Below, one piece after another: positions 7,781-15,287 of a stretch of 40,324 nt of DNA. Within the stretch, counting starts at the first letter, position 1. Every line of letters starts with the position of its first letter. The DNA lies in NCBI GenBank assembly GCA_019637645.1, contig JAHBVH010000076.1:1-40324 (forward strand). The letters run 5' to 3'. This stretch comes from Caldilineaceae bacterium. GTDB taxonomy: Bacteria; Chloroflexota; Anaerolineae; Caldilineales; Caldilineaceae. Made by a program: the position numbers and the translations under genes. The notes under the pieces were generated by a model. It was given only the letters and a program-made list of their open reading frames with translations. It searched no databases and was not told where the DNA came from.

Positions 7781-8607
7781 TCGGTTACGATCCATGAAAA
7801 CGAGTCGTAGTGGTCATCGGTGTAATAAAGTTCGCCCGCTTCACCGGCAACGATCCGGCGTGCGCCCCGGTCAGATTCACCAGGGGTGATTACCGTGTAT
7901 TCGCGGTAGTACCCATTGGGTTTCTGGGGCAGCAAGCGTTCGCGGTTTTGGAAGGTAATGCCATCGCGCTCAAACGGAAAGGGGCCATCGGTGGCAATCA
8001 GATCGAGCGTATCGAGCGCTTCCGGCGGTAGTTCAGCGCGCGTCGTCACGGGCATACCCGGTGGGCCGGTTTGGGCAGGTGTCGTCGGCGCTGGTGTAGG
8101 CGGTGGTAAGGGTGTAGCCGTGGGGGCAGCTTCTACCACGGGCAGCGTAGTTGGGGCCACAGCCGCTGTATCGGTTATGGCCGCACTGGTCGCATCATCC
8201 TCAGCCACCGTTGTCGCTGTTACCGTCGTCGTTGTCGGTGCAGCTACACCATCCGCAGTTACCGCTGCAGAGGTAGCCACTGCAGCGTCAGCGGCCACGA
8301 CTTCGACAGTACCAGCCGGTACATCCGCGCTATCTGTAGGAAGCGTCAGATTAGGCGGGGTACTCCCCGTAAACCACCAGTAAATCACAACAAAGAGCAA
8401 GGTGGCTAATGCCCCAATTCCATAGGGCTTGCCTATGCGCTTTTGCCCTGTCGAGGCTGCCGCTTGGGTGGCCGGCGTTTGTTTGGGCGCGACTTGCTTT
8501 GGTGGGGTAGCTTTGGTCGCTGTCGCTTTCGCGGCTGTCGCTTTGGTTGAAGACGGTTTTGCTTTTGCAGCTGTTTGTTTTGATGACGGACGATAGATCT
8601 TTGCCAT
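7777..8607 (-). CDS. membrane-anchored guanyl-specific ribonuclease (RNase Sa / barnase family)
   Basis: 276 residues. Order: a Lys/Ala/Thr-rich basic tail (about 1-60), one transmembrane helix (about 62-80, IGALATLLFVVIYWWF), a long Ala/Thr/Val/Pro linker (about 82-185), and a C-terminal microbial RNase domain (about 190-276). The catalytic set of RNase Sa is complete: Glu236 in YREYTVITPG, Arg247 and Arg251 in RGARRI, His266 in DDHYDSFSW. Spacings of 11 and 4 match RNase Sa Glu54-Arg65-Arg69; the last gap is 15 against 16. The basic N-terminus implies it stays inside, placing the RNase outside the membrane. It is co-transcribed with a barstar gene that would protect the cytoplasm before export. 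The tail resembles histone-H1-like Ala/Lys repeats and could bind nucleic acid. Confidence 0.88.
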   Translation of the reverse strand: MAKIYRPSSKQTAAKAKPSSTKATAAKATATKATPPKQVAPKQTPATQAAASTGQKRIGKPYGIGALATLLFVVIYWWFTGSTPPNLTLPTDSADVPAGTVEVVAADAAVATSAAVTADGVAAPTTTTVTATTVAEDDATSAAITDTAAVAPTTLPVVEAAPTATPLPPPTPAPTTPAQTGPPGMPVTTRAELPPEALDTLDLIATDGPFPFERDGITFQNRERLLPQKPNGYYREYTVITPGESDRGARRIVAGEAGELYYTDDHYDSFSWIVTE

Positions 8608-8849
8608 AAAAGTTTCGCCAAACGCCTTATTTTATGTAGATGTAGAAGGAGCGTGGTACAAGCAAATTAGGTTGCGTCCACGCCAATGGGTTGATCCGTA
8701 AGAAGTTACACACTTGGCTAGGCTCTGGCCGCGCCAACCAACTGCGTAAGTACAATCCATCTCGCCAGTATACAACAGGGGTTCTGCACTTGCCCAGACG
8801 GCCAGGGTTCTAAAAATAGTAAGCAATCTTTTTTAAGAATTTTCGCACT

Positions 8850-8878
8850 TTGACAGGATCCACGCTTTCTTTGATAAT
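8850..8878 (+). promoter_or_regulatory. sigma-70-type promoter for the deacylase gene
   Basis: TTGACA at 8850-8855 and GATAAT at 8873-8878 are separated by exactly 17 bases, the best promoter match noticed in the window. Transcription would start near 8885, giving a leader of about 94 bases that contains the hairpin at 8896-8927. Confidence 0.75.
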
Positions 8879-8895
8879 TACAGGTGTTGAAGTCA

Positions 8896-8927
8896 TAGGC
8901 CAAGCCTAGGGTAGGCTTGGTGGCCTA
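8896..8927 (+). promoter_or_regulatory. leader hairpin upstream of the deacylase gene
   Basis: TAGGCC plus AAGCCTA (8896-8908) pairs with TAGGCTT (8912-8918) and GGCCTA (8922-8927). The loop is GGG, with a 3-base bulge on the right arm. It lies about 10-40 bases after the predicted transcription start. No T-run follows, so it is a candidate mRNA stabiliser or protein-binding site, not an obvious terminator. Confidence 0.5.
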
Positions 8928-8978
8928 CTTCACTACTCTAACCCTACCGTTTGCACTGCGCTAGAGAGGCAGATTTAG

Positions 8979-10541
8979 ATGCTCGATCTGATGATTCGCA
9001 ACGGCATCATACTTGACGGTGCGAAGACGCCCCGCTATCAAGCGGATCTTGGCATTCAAGGAGATCGTATTGTTGCCATCGGCAATCTAGCTGATCAAGA
9101 AGCCCAAACAACCATAGATGCCACTGGCAAAATGGTTGCCCCCGGCTTCGTCGATGTCCACAATCATTCCGATGCATGGCTACTCAAAACTTCTCATCTC
9201 GTTTCCAAAACTAGTCAAGGTTTTACCACCGAAGTGATCATGGCCGATGGCATTTCTTATGCCCCGGTCAACCAACAAACCGCGAAAGAGTGGATCTATT
9301 ACTTACGTTCTCTCAACGGCCTGCGTTTCGACGAATATTCGGGCTGGGAGAGCTTGGCCGACTACATGGCGCTCTTGGATGGCACCAATGTACAAAATAG
9401 CATTGCCCATCTTCCCTATGCCAATGTGCGTAGCCTAGCCTGTGGCTTTGGCCGCGCGCAGCCCGATGATTTCCAAATGCGCCAGATCATTGATGAAGTC
9501 GAGCTAGGGATGGCGGCTGGGGCAGTTGGCGTTTCTACAGGGCTGGATTATGTGGCGCAGCACTTTGCCACCACGGATGAATTAGTCGAAGCTTGCCGCC
9601 CCTTGGCCGCGCAACAGGGCCTTTATGTCTCGCATGTACGCTACAAACAGGGGACGTTACGCGCGATCCAGGAAGCCGTCGAAATTGGGAAACGCGCGGG
9701 GATTCCTGTGCATATTTCCCACTTCAAAAGCGGCTCTGTCAAAGAGAGCGAAGAGCTGTTGAACTATGTTGACACAGTGGCCGTCAACGAAGTCGATTTC
9801 TCCTTTGATGTCTACCCCTATCTGCCCGGTTCTACCATGCTGAACTATCTCCTGCCCTACGAAGCATGGGAAGATGGTCCACTCGGTGTCGTGGCTAAAT
9901 TGCGCGATCCAGCCATTCGGGCGCGGTTTAGCCATGCCCTCCAATCCACCGCGCTGGATCGAACCTACTTTGCTTGGTTGCTCAGTCAGGAAAACTCCGT
10001 CTATCAAGGCCGGACCGTCGCCGAGTATGTCCAAGCCACAGGAAAGCCCGCCGGAGAAGCGCTCTGTGATCTCCTCATCGAAGAGAGTCTCGCCGTGTTG
10101 TTGGTCTTTCACCATGGCGATGATCGGCTGGTGGAGCCATTCCTCAAACACCCCTGCTATATGATGGGTACAGACGGCATCTACCAAGCCGGAGGCGGGG
10201 TCCACCCCCGGCAATTTGGCTCGGCACCCCGGCTCATTGGGGCTTGTGTGCGGGATCGCCAGCTCTTTAGCCTAGAGGAAGCCGTCTACAAGCTGAGTGG
10301 TCACCCAGCACAACGCTTTGGCCTCAAGAACCGCGGCGTCCTACGCCAAGGCAACTTTGCCGATATTGTGGTCTTTGACGCCGCGACTGTTACCGACCGC
10401 GCCACCTATTCTGAGCCCCAACAGTTGGCGACGGGGATTGACGATGTCGTGGTCAATGGCAAGCCCATCATCGCAGCCGGCCAGCCCGTTACCACGCTCA
10501 CAGGGCTTTTACCTGGCCGTGCCCTCAAGTTCAAACAATGA
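8979..10541 (+). CDS. N-acyl-D-amino-acid deacylase-like amidohydrolase
   Basis: 520 residues, amidohydrolase superfamily, D-aminoacylase branch. The N-terminal beta-sandwich strand (MIRNGIILDGA) leads to GFVDVHNHSDAW with metal ligands His61 and His63. Then come SHVRYKQGTLRAIQEAV (His219), VHISHFK (His245/His248), GTDG with catalytic Asp399, and HPAQRFGLKNRGVLRQGNFA typical of the C-terminal end. Classical D-aminoacylases have a metal-binding Cys in a GNCG motif; here the aligned stretch is IMADGISYAP, with Asp90 in the Cys position. Homologues with a similar DGLSYAP-type motif exist, so this probably marks a subfamily. Likely role: cytosolic release of D-amino acids from N-acyl forms or related ureido/peptide substrates. 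It has its own promoter (8850-8878). Confidence 0.85.
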   Translation: MLDLMIRNGIILDGAKTPRYQADLGIQGDRIVAIGNLADQEAQTTIDATGKMVAPGFVDVHNHSDAWLLKTSHLVSKTSQGFTTEVIMADGISYAPVNQQTAKEWIYYLRSLNGLRFDEYSGWESLADYMALLDGTNVQNSIAHLPYANVRSLACGFGRAQPDDFQMRQIIDEVELGMAAGAVGVSTGLDYVAQHFATTDELVEACRPLAAQQGLYVSHVRYKQGTLRAIQEAVEIGKRAGIPVHISHFKSGSVKESEELLNYVDTVAVNEVDFSFDVYPYLPGSTMLNYLLPYEAWEDGPLGVVAKLRDPAIRARFSHALQSTALDRTYFAWLLSQENSVYQGRTVAEYVQATGKPAGEALCDLLIEESLAVLLVFHHGDDRLVEPFLKHPCYMMGTDGIYQAGGGVHPRQFGSAPRLIGACVRDRQLFSLEEAVYKLSGHPAQRFGLKNRGVLRQGNFADIVVFDAATVTDRATYSEPQQLATGIDDVVVNGKPIIAAGQPVTTLTGLLPGRALKFKQ

Positions 10542-10547
10542 GCTTGT

Positions 10548-10577
10548 TTGACAGTAGGTCCCAAAAAGGGCTATCAT
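10548..10577 (+). promoter_or_regulatory. candidate promoter of the export operon
   Basis: TTGACA at 10548-10553 and TATCAT at 10572-10577 are 18 bases apart. The pair begins 7 bases after the stop of the deacylase gene. The start point would be near 10584, directly in front of an AT-rich palindrome. Confidence 0.5.
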
Positions 10578-10585
10578 TAGAAATG

Positions 10586-10599
10586 TAAAATCAATTTTA
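10586..10599. promoter_or_regulatory. AT-rich palindrome, operator-like
   Basis: TAAAAT-CA-ATTTTA is a perfect 6+2+6 palindrome placed about 9 bases after the -10 element of the candidate promoter. Its location fits a repressor site overlapping the transcription start. No regulator gene is adjacent, so binding is inferred only. Confidence 0.35.
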
Positions 10600-10840
10600 T
10601 CGAATTTACTTGCGTTCATCACGGTCTTAGCGGATATTGCCAAGATCCATTGTGCAAAGTCCATCGTGCTAAAATCCTAGGGATGAGCCTACTTTCTAGA
10701 CGCCAACCAGCCCTGCGCGCTTGGCGCTGTTCCGCCCTACCCAATGAATGACTACCTAATGAATGACGTCAACCTTGGACGTAGCAACCGGCCTCATCCA
10801 GGCAATGTGCCAATGACCAACGGTTCTTTGGGGCCATCAT

Positions 10841-10882
10841 GCCAAAGCAGGCAGCGGTTGCTCCCGTGCTGCCTGCTTTGGC
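10841..10882. promoter_or_regulatory. perfect 15-bp hairpin in the export-operon leader
   Basis: GCCAAAGCAGGCAGC (10841-10855) and its exact inverse complement (10868-10882) enclose a 12-base loop, about 94 bases before the first gene of the export operon. There is no T-run, so it is either a Rho-type terminator from upstream or an element of the operon leader. Confidence 0.6.
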
Positions 10883-10975
10883 TACCGTATGGCTATCCAG
10901 AGAAGTGTTTGGCTATGCCCATGCCATGGATAGGCAACCAATGATTTGAGTTTAGAGACCTGTCAAGGAGTTCCC

Positions 10976-12175
10976 GTGCAGATGAGAGAAAAATTTGTGA
11001 AGTTGCTCGCGCTAATGGCAACTGTGGTTGTTTTTAGCAGTTGTTCGTTGTTGCCAGCTAGCCGTAGTGAGCGTGCAGCAGCCGAAGCAGCTACCCCAAC
11101 ACCGATTCCGACTCCGGTCGTCCCTGTGAAACCTACCTATAAGGTACAACGTGGTGAAATTGTCAATGAAATCACCTTTAGCGGTCGTATTTCACCGGTC
11201 GTTGAGGAAGCCCTTTTCTTCCGTGCGGCTGGTCGTGTGCGGGCAGTTTTTGCAAAGCGCAATGAAATGGTGAAAGAAGGCCAGGTCATTGCCGAACTAG
11301 AAATTGATGCGCTTGAACGTGAGCTAAATAGTGTCCGTCTCACGCTAGAACGGGCCGAAGTGATGCTTGAATCCGCTGAACGCGAATTTGAAACACGCGC
11401 TCGCCTAGCCGAAATCGAGTTAGAGAAAGCGCAGATTCGTCTGGATTCGTTGCAAGGCCAAGGCGCGCCAGATGCACAAGCGGTAGCTTTGCAGCAAAAG
11501 GAAGTGGAAATTGCCCAAATTGCCCTAGCAAGCATCCAAGAGGCAGGCGTTAATCCGCTGCTGAAAAACGACGTGGAGCGCGCCACCTATGATGTGGTGA
11601 AGCTGGAGGCCGAAATTGCTGAAGCCCAGATTGTAGCACCTTTCGATGGTCAGCTGCTCTCGGTTTCCTTGACGCCAGGCCAAGCCGTCGAAGCCTTCCG
11701 ACCAGTCGTCACGCTTGCAGACATTAGCGCGTTAGAAGTGCGGGCAGAACTGCTCAGTGATCAAATGCAAAAATTAGCCGAAGGCATGGCTGCTTCTGTT
11801 GTATTAGTTAGCCGCCCGGGTGTTATTTTGCATGGCAATATTCGCCAACTGCCCTATCCTTACGGCAGTGGCGGTGGCACCGCGACGACCGTCGAAGACC
11901 AAGATAAATCTACGCGCTTCACGCTTGAGGAATCGGCGGCTGATGCAGGCTTTGCCATGGGCGATCTGGTTCGCATTACGGTCGAATTGGAACGCAAGGA
12001 TAACATTCTCTGGCTGCCCCCCCAAGCAGTTCGTGTCTTTGATGGCCGCCGCTTTGCTGTCTTGATTGATGGCGAAACACGACGGCGGGTTGATGTCAAA
12101 GCTGGCATCCAAACCCAAGATCGCATTGAAATTGAAGAAGGCTTGGAAGAGGGCCAGGTTATCGAGGGGCCGTAA
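10976..12175 (+). CDS. ABC exporter periplasmic/extracytoplasmic adaptor (MacA/HlyD-like lipoprotein)
   Basis: 399 residues from the GTG start. AAGGAG (10965-10970) lies 5 bases before GTG 10976 and 11 before an in-frame ATG at 10982, so either start may be used. A short signal sequence ends in FSSC (Cys23), a probable lipobox. A T/P-rich linker (ATPTPIPTPVVP) and a membrane-fusion-protein layout follow: lipoyl-like half-motif (ITFSGRISPVVEEALFFRAAGRV, about 60-85), alpha-hairpin coiled coil rich in Glu/Arg/Leu (about 105-200), second lipoyl half (VAPFDGQLLSVSLTPGQAV) and beta-barrel domain. It links the FtsX-type permease encoded 7 bases downstream to the outside. In a cell with one membrane it would act as a substrate-receiving adaptor and not as a bridge to an outer-membrane channel. 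Confidence 0.87.
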   Translation: MQMREKFVKLLALMATVVVFSSCSLLPASRSERAAAEAATPTPIPTPVVPVKPTYKVQRGEIVNEITFSGRISPVVEEALFFRAAGRVRAVFAKRNEMVKEGQVIAELEIDALERELNSVRLTLERAEVMLESAEREFETRARLAEIELEKAQIRLDSLQGQGAPDAQAVALQQKEVEIAQIALASIQEAGVNPLLKNDVERATYDVVKLEAEIAEAQIVAPFDGQLLSVSLTPGQAVEAFRPVVTLADISALEVRAELLSDQMQKLAEGMAASVVLVSRPGVILHGNIRQLPYPYGSGGGTATTVEDQDKSTRFTLEESAADAGFAMGDLVRITVELERKDNILWLPPQAVRVFDGRRFAVLIDGETRRRVDVKAGIQTQDRIEIEEGLEEGQVIEGP

Positions 12176-12182
12176 CGGATCC

Positions 12183-15113
12183 ATGAAATTTATATCACGT
12201 ACTTTGGCCATTTTTGCAGTAGCGACGCGCCGGTTGCTCTCTCAGCGTGGCTTAGCGCTGGCAACCGCCGTCGGTTTGGTTGCGTCGATCGCATTGGTCA
12301 TGAGTGTACCACTCTATACCGATGCGGTCTATTATCGCATTCTTCAAGAGGAGCTGAGTCAAACCAGCGATGACTCGGCAGCGCTCAACCGACCGCCCTT
12401 TGCCTTCATGTTCCGCTATGTCGGTTCGCTCTATGGCATGAAGGAATGGGATGATATCACCCAGGTTGATGAGTATTTAACGACCCAGGGCGTTGAAGCA
12501 TTAGGGCTGCCCCACAAGCTGACGGTGCGCTACGCCAAAACCGATAACTTCCGCCTCTTCCCCACAGCGGATATTGCCTATGCCGATGTCAGGGACCCGC
12601 TGGCTTGGGTCAACTTCGCCTTTGTCAGCGATTTTGAAGGCCACACCACCTTGCTCGAAGGGGCCTACCCGACGCCAGCCACCGCCAACTTGGAAGATCC
12701 TGTCGAAGTGGCGATCAACGACGCCATGGCCGATGAACTAGGTCTGCAAGTGGGGGAAACCTTTATGACCTTCCGCCGCGTGGAGCTCGAAAATGGGTCT
12801 CGCGTGGTGCAGATCCCGATTCGGATCAGTGGCATTTGGCGGGCGACCAATCCGAATGAAGAGTTTTGGTTCTATCGACAAAGTGTCTTTGATAATCAGC
12901 TCTTTATCCCAGAAGCGACCTTTCAGGGTCGGATTTCTTCACTCCTCAATGATGAAATCGCCCAAGCCCTCTGGTACATTATCCTCGACGGCACGGATAT
13001 TCATGCTGGGGATGTGGGTTGGCTGACTAGCCAGATTGCCCAGGTGCAACAGCGTGCGGCAACCCTCTTAACCAACACACGCTTGGAGGTCTCGCCCTAC
13101 GATGCGCTCAATCGCTACCGAGTGTCGAGTCGCCTCCTCAACATCTTGCTCTACGCCTTTAGCATTCCCATTGTTGGCTTGCTCTTGGCCTTTATCGGGT
13201 TGGTCGTTGGGCTAGCCGTCAACCGCCAGCGGAACGAAATTGCCGTCTTGCGCAGCCGCGGGGCGACAGCGTTGCAGATTCTCGGCATTGCCATGCTCGA
13301 AGCGTCCTTGTTGGGGGCCATGGCCTTGCTGGCGGGTGTGCCAGTCAGCCAAGGAATTTCCCAGCTCATTGGTGCGACGCGCAGCTTTCTCAACTTTAGT
13401 GCGGAGTCAGATCTGCGGGTTGCGATGACGGTGGCGACGTTCCGCTTTGGGTTGGTCGCCTTGGGCGTCACGCTCTTTGCCCAAGTGCTTCCTTCTTTGG
13501 GGGCCGCCCGATATACCATTGTCTCCTACAAACAGGAACAATCGCGCACCATCCGCCCGCCCTGGTGGCAACGTGCATGGCTCGACATTTTGCTCCTGAT
13601 TCCGGCTGGTTATGGGGCCTATCTGCTGCGGCAACAGGGCAGTATTGCCGTTGTTGGTAACACGGCTGGCAGTACAAGCTCACCCTTTGAAAATCCCTTG
13701 CTCTTCCTGGTGCCCGCGCTCGGGGCCTTTGCGTTAACCTTGTTTGTCCTGCGGCTGCTGCCCTTCATCATGCGCTTGATTGCCTGGATCGCCTCCAAGA
13801 TGAACAGTGTTGGCTTCTTATTAGCAACACGGTACCTCTCGCGCGATCCGGCCTTTTATACGACGCCGCTGATCCTGCTGATCCTCACTTTGAGCTTATC
13901 GGCCTTTACAGCTTCGCTGGCCCAAACGCTCGACAATCACCTCTATGATCAAAGCTACTATCGCACCGGTGCCGATGTTCGCTTAGTTGAGCTTGGCCGG
14001 AGCAATGCCGCCGGACAAGGCGGCAGCGCGGGTACAGAAGGCGGGACAACCGCAACCACAACCAGCGCGAGCAGCGGCAGTGCTAGTACCGCCACTCAAG
14101 GCCCTAACTGGGTCTTTATTCCGGTCTCTGAACATCTGAAAGTGCCGGAAATTCTGGGGGCGGCGCGGGTTGGTGAATTTGGGGCATCGGTGCAAGTGCA
14201 AGGCACTTGGACGGAAAGCCGCTTTATCGGCATTGACCGCATTGACTTCCCCCAAGCCGCCTATTGGCGACGCGACTTTGCCCCGGCCAGTTTGGGGGCG
14301 CTGATGAATGCCTTAGCCGTCTCGCCCGATGGTGTCTTGATGCGCCGCGACTACATGCGCCAGAACTCGATTCGGGTTGGTGACGCCATTCAAGTGCGGG
14401 TCAGCAACTATGGTCAGCGTGCCGAGATGGCCATGAAAGTCGCTGGCGAGTTTGACTACTTCCCAACTTGGTATGAAGACGAACCACCACTGCTTGTCGG
14501 GAATCTTGACTATCTCTTTGAACAAGTTGGCGGCGAAATGCCCTATGATGTCTGGGTGAAGACTGTGCCCAATGTCAATTATGACAAGATGATTGCCGAC
14601 CTGCGCGCGCTGGACTTTGTCATTTTGGATTGGCAATCCTCCACCTTGCGCATTGCCAGTGAACAACGGCGGCCTGAGCGCCAAGGGTTGTTTGGGGTTC
14701 TCTCGGTTGGCTTCTTAGCGGCTGCCTTGCTGACGGTGTTGGGCTTCTTGCTCTATGCGCTCTTCTCGTTCCGCCGCCGCTTTATCGAATTGGGAACCTT
14801 GCGGGCGATGGGGCTGTCATCCGTCCAGATGACAACCTTCCTCGCTTGGGAGCTGGCCTTTCTAATCGTGCTTGGGCTGGTCGCTGGCACGGTGCTAGGC
14901 ACGATTATTAGTCAGGTCTTTATTCCCTATCTACAGGTGGGGGCAGACGTTACGGCCAAGACACCACCCTTTACCGTTGAAATTGCCTGGCCGGCGATCC
15001 TCCGCATCTATGCGCTCTTTGCGGCACTCTTCCTCGTGGCGCTAAGCGTTCTCGCAGGATTGTTGCTACGGATGAAGATCTTCCAAGCGATCAAATTGGG
15101 TGAGACGGTCTAA
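12183..15113 (+). CDS. large ABC exporter permease, two FtsX/MacB-type domains
   Basis: 976 residues. The first helix (about 20-42) is followed by a large external domain (about 45-325). Then comes an FtsX membrane block (about 330-470), whose cytosolic VNRQRNEIAVLRSRGAT loop is the coupling segment to the ATPase. A further central membrane pair (about 460-545) leads to a second external domain (about 560-830) and a C-terminal FtsX block (about 840-976) with the analogous ELGTLRAMGLSSVQM loop. Residues about 609-640 are a low-complexity Gly/Ser/Thr stretch. An upstream in-frame ATG (12066) lies inside the adaptor gene; the ATG at 12183, 7 bases after the adaptor stop, begins the conserved protein. 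Such permeases move lipoproteins, peptides or macrolides. Confidence 0.88.
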   Translation: MKFISRTLAIFAVATRRLLSQRGLALATAVGLVASIALVMSVPLYTDAVYYRILQEELSQTSDDSAALNRPPFAFMFRYVGSLYGMKEWDDITQVDEYLTTQGVEALGLPHKLTVRYAKTDNFRLFPTADIAYADVRDPLAWVNFAFVSDFEGHTTLLEGAYPTPATANLEDPVEVAINDAMADELGLQVGETFMTFRRVELENGSRVVQIPIRISGIWRATNPNEEFWFYRQSVFDNQLFIPEATFQGRISSLLNDEIAQALWYIILDGTDIHAGDVGWLTSQIAQVQQRAATLLTNTRLEVSPYDALNRYRVSSRLLNILLYAFSIPIVGLLLAFIGLVVGLAVNRQRNEIAVLRSRGATALQILGIAMLEASLLGAMALLAGVPVSQGISQLIGATRSFLNFSAESDLRVAMTVATFRFGLVALGVTLFAQVLPSLGAARYTIVSYKQEQSRTIRPPWWQRAWLDILLLIPAGYGAYLLRQQGSIAVVGNTAGSTSSPFENPLLFLVPALGAFALTLFVLRLLPFIMRLIAWIASKMNSVGFLLATRYLSRDPAFYTTPLILLILTLSLSAFTASLAQTLDNHLYDQSYYRTGADVRLVELGRSNAAGQGGSAGTEGGTTATTTSASSGSASTATQGPNWVFIPVSEHLKVPEILGAARVGEFGASVQVQGTWTESRFIGIDRIDFPQAAYWRRDFAPASLGALMNALAVSPDGVLMRRDYMRQNSIRVGDAIQVRVSNYGQRAEMAMKVAGEFDYFPTWYEDEPPLLVGNLDYLFEQVGGEMPYDVWVKTVPNVNYDKMIADLRALDFVILDWQSSTLRIASEQRRPERQGLFGVLSVGFLAAALLTVLGFLLYALFSFRRRFIELGTLRAMGLSSVQMTTFLAWELAFLIVLGLVAGTVLGTIISQVFIPYLQVGADVTAKTPPFTVEIAWPAILRIYALFAALFLVALSVLAGLLLRMKIFQAIKLGETV

Positions 15114-15287
15114 GGTCAGAAGATACGTGTGCAAAGTACTGCCTGGGCGCCAAACCCAAGGCGGTACCGGCGGATTGACTTCGCTTTGCGTAAGCCATCC
15201 AGAAGAGAGAAGAGAAAAAGACGAGCCGCAGAAGCGAGACTGCGCCTACGGTTAGCCTTTCTGCTGAGTAGATATAAGGGATAACGG

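Larger units (their letters stand above)
8608..8978. other. divergent intergenic region with promoter and leader hairpin
   Basis: 371 bases between the minus-strand RNase gene and the plus-strand deacylase gene. The right half holds a near-consensus plus-strand promoter (8850-8878) and a hairpin (8896-8927), listed separately. Small minus-strand frames at 8632-8826 and 8718-8903 have no ribosome-binding site and are not believed. No clear promoter for the RNase gene was found. Confidence 0.5.
10542..10975. other. long leader region of the export operon
   Basis: About 430 bases without a credible gene. The 10744-10944 frame reads through a large hairpin and has no ribosome-binding site. Three signals are listed separately: a promoter-like pair at 10548-10577, an AT-rich palindrome at 10586-10599 and a 15-bp hairpin at 10841-10882. 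If the promoter is real, the export operon has an untranslated leader of roughly 390 bases. Confidence 0.5.

Noticed and set aside
7916..8383. 155-codon plus-strand frame rich in Val, Ala, Ser and Gly
   Set aside because: It is the antisense shadow of the Ala/Thr/Val/Pro linker of the membrane-anchored RNase gene.
10744..10944. 66-codon frame upstream of the export adaptor gene
   Set aside because: It reads straight through the 15-bp hairpin at 10841-10882, has no ribosome-binding site and an unlikely composition.
12066..12182. Upstream start for the large permease inside the adaptor gene
   Set aside because: The extra 39 residues are basic and unlike the family; the ATG at 12183 just after the adaptor stop begins the first membrane segment.
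15175..15200. Internal promoter between the permease and first ATPase gene (TTGACT)
   Set aside because: No -10-like sequence at 16-18 bases; the genes are more likely read from the upstream promoter.
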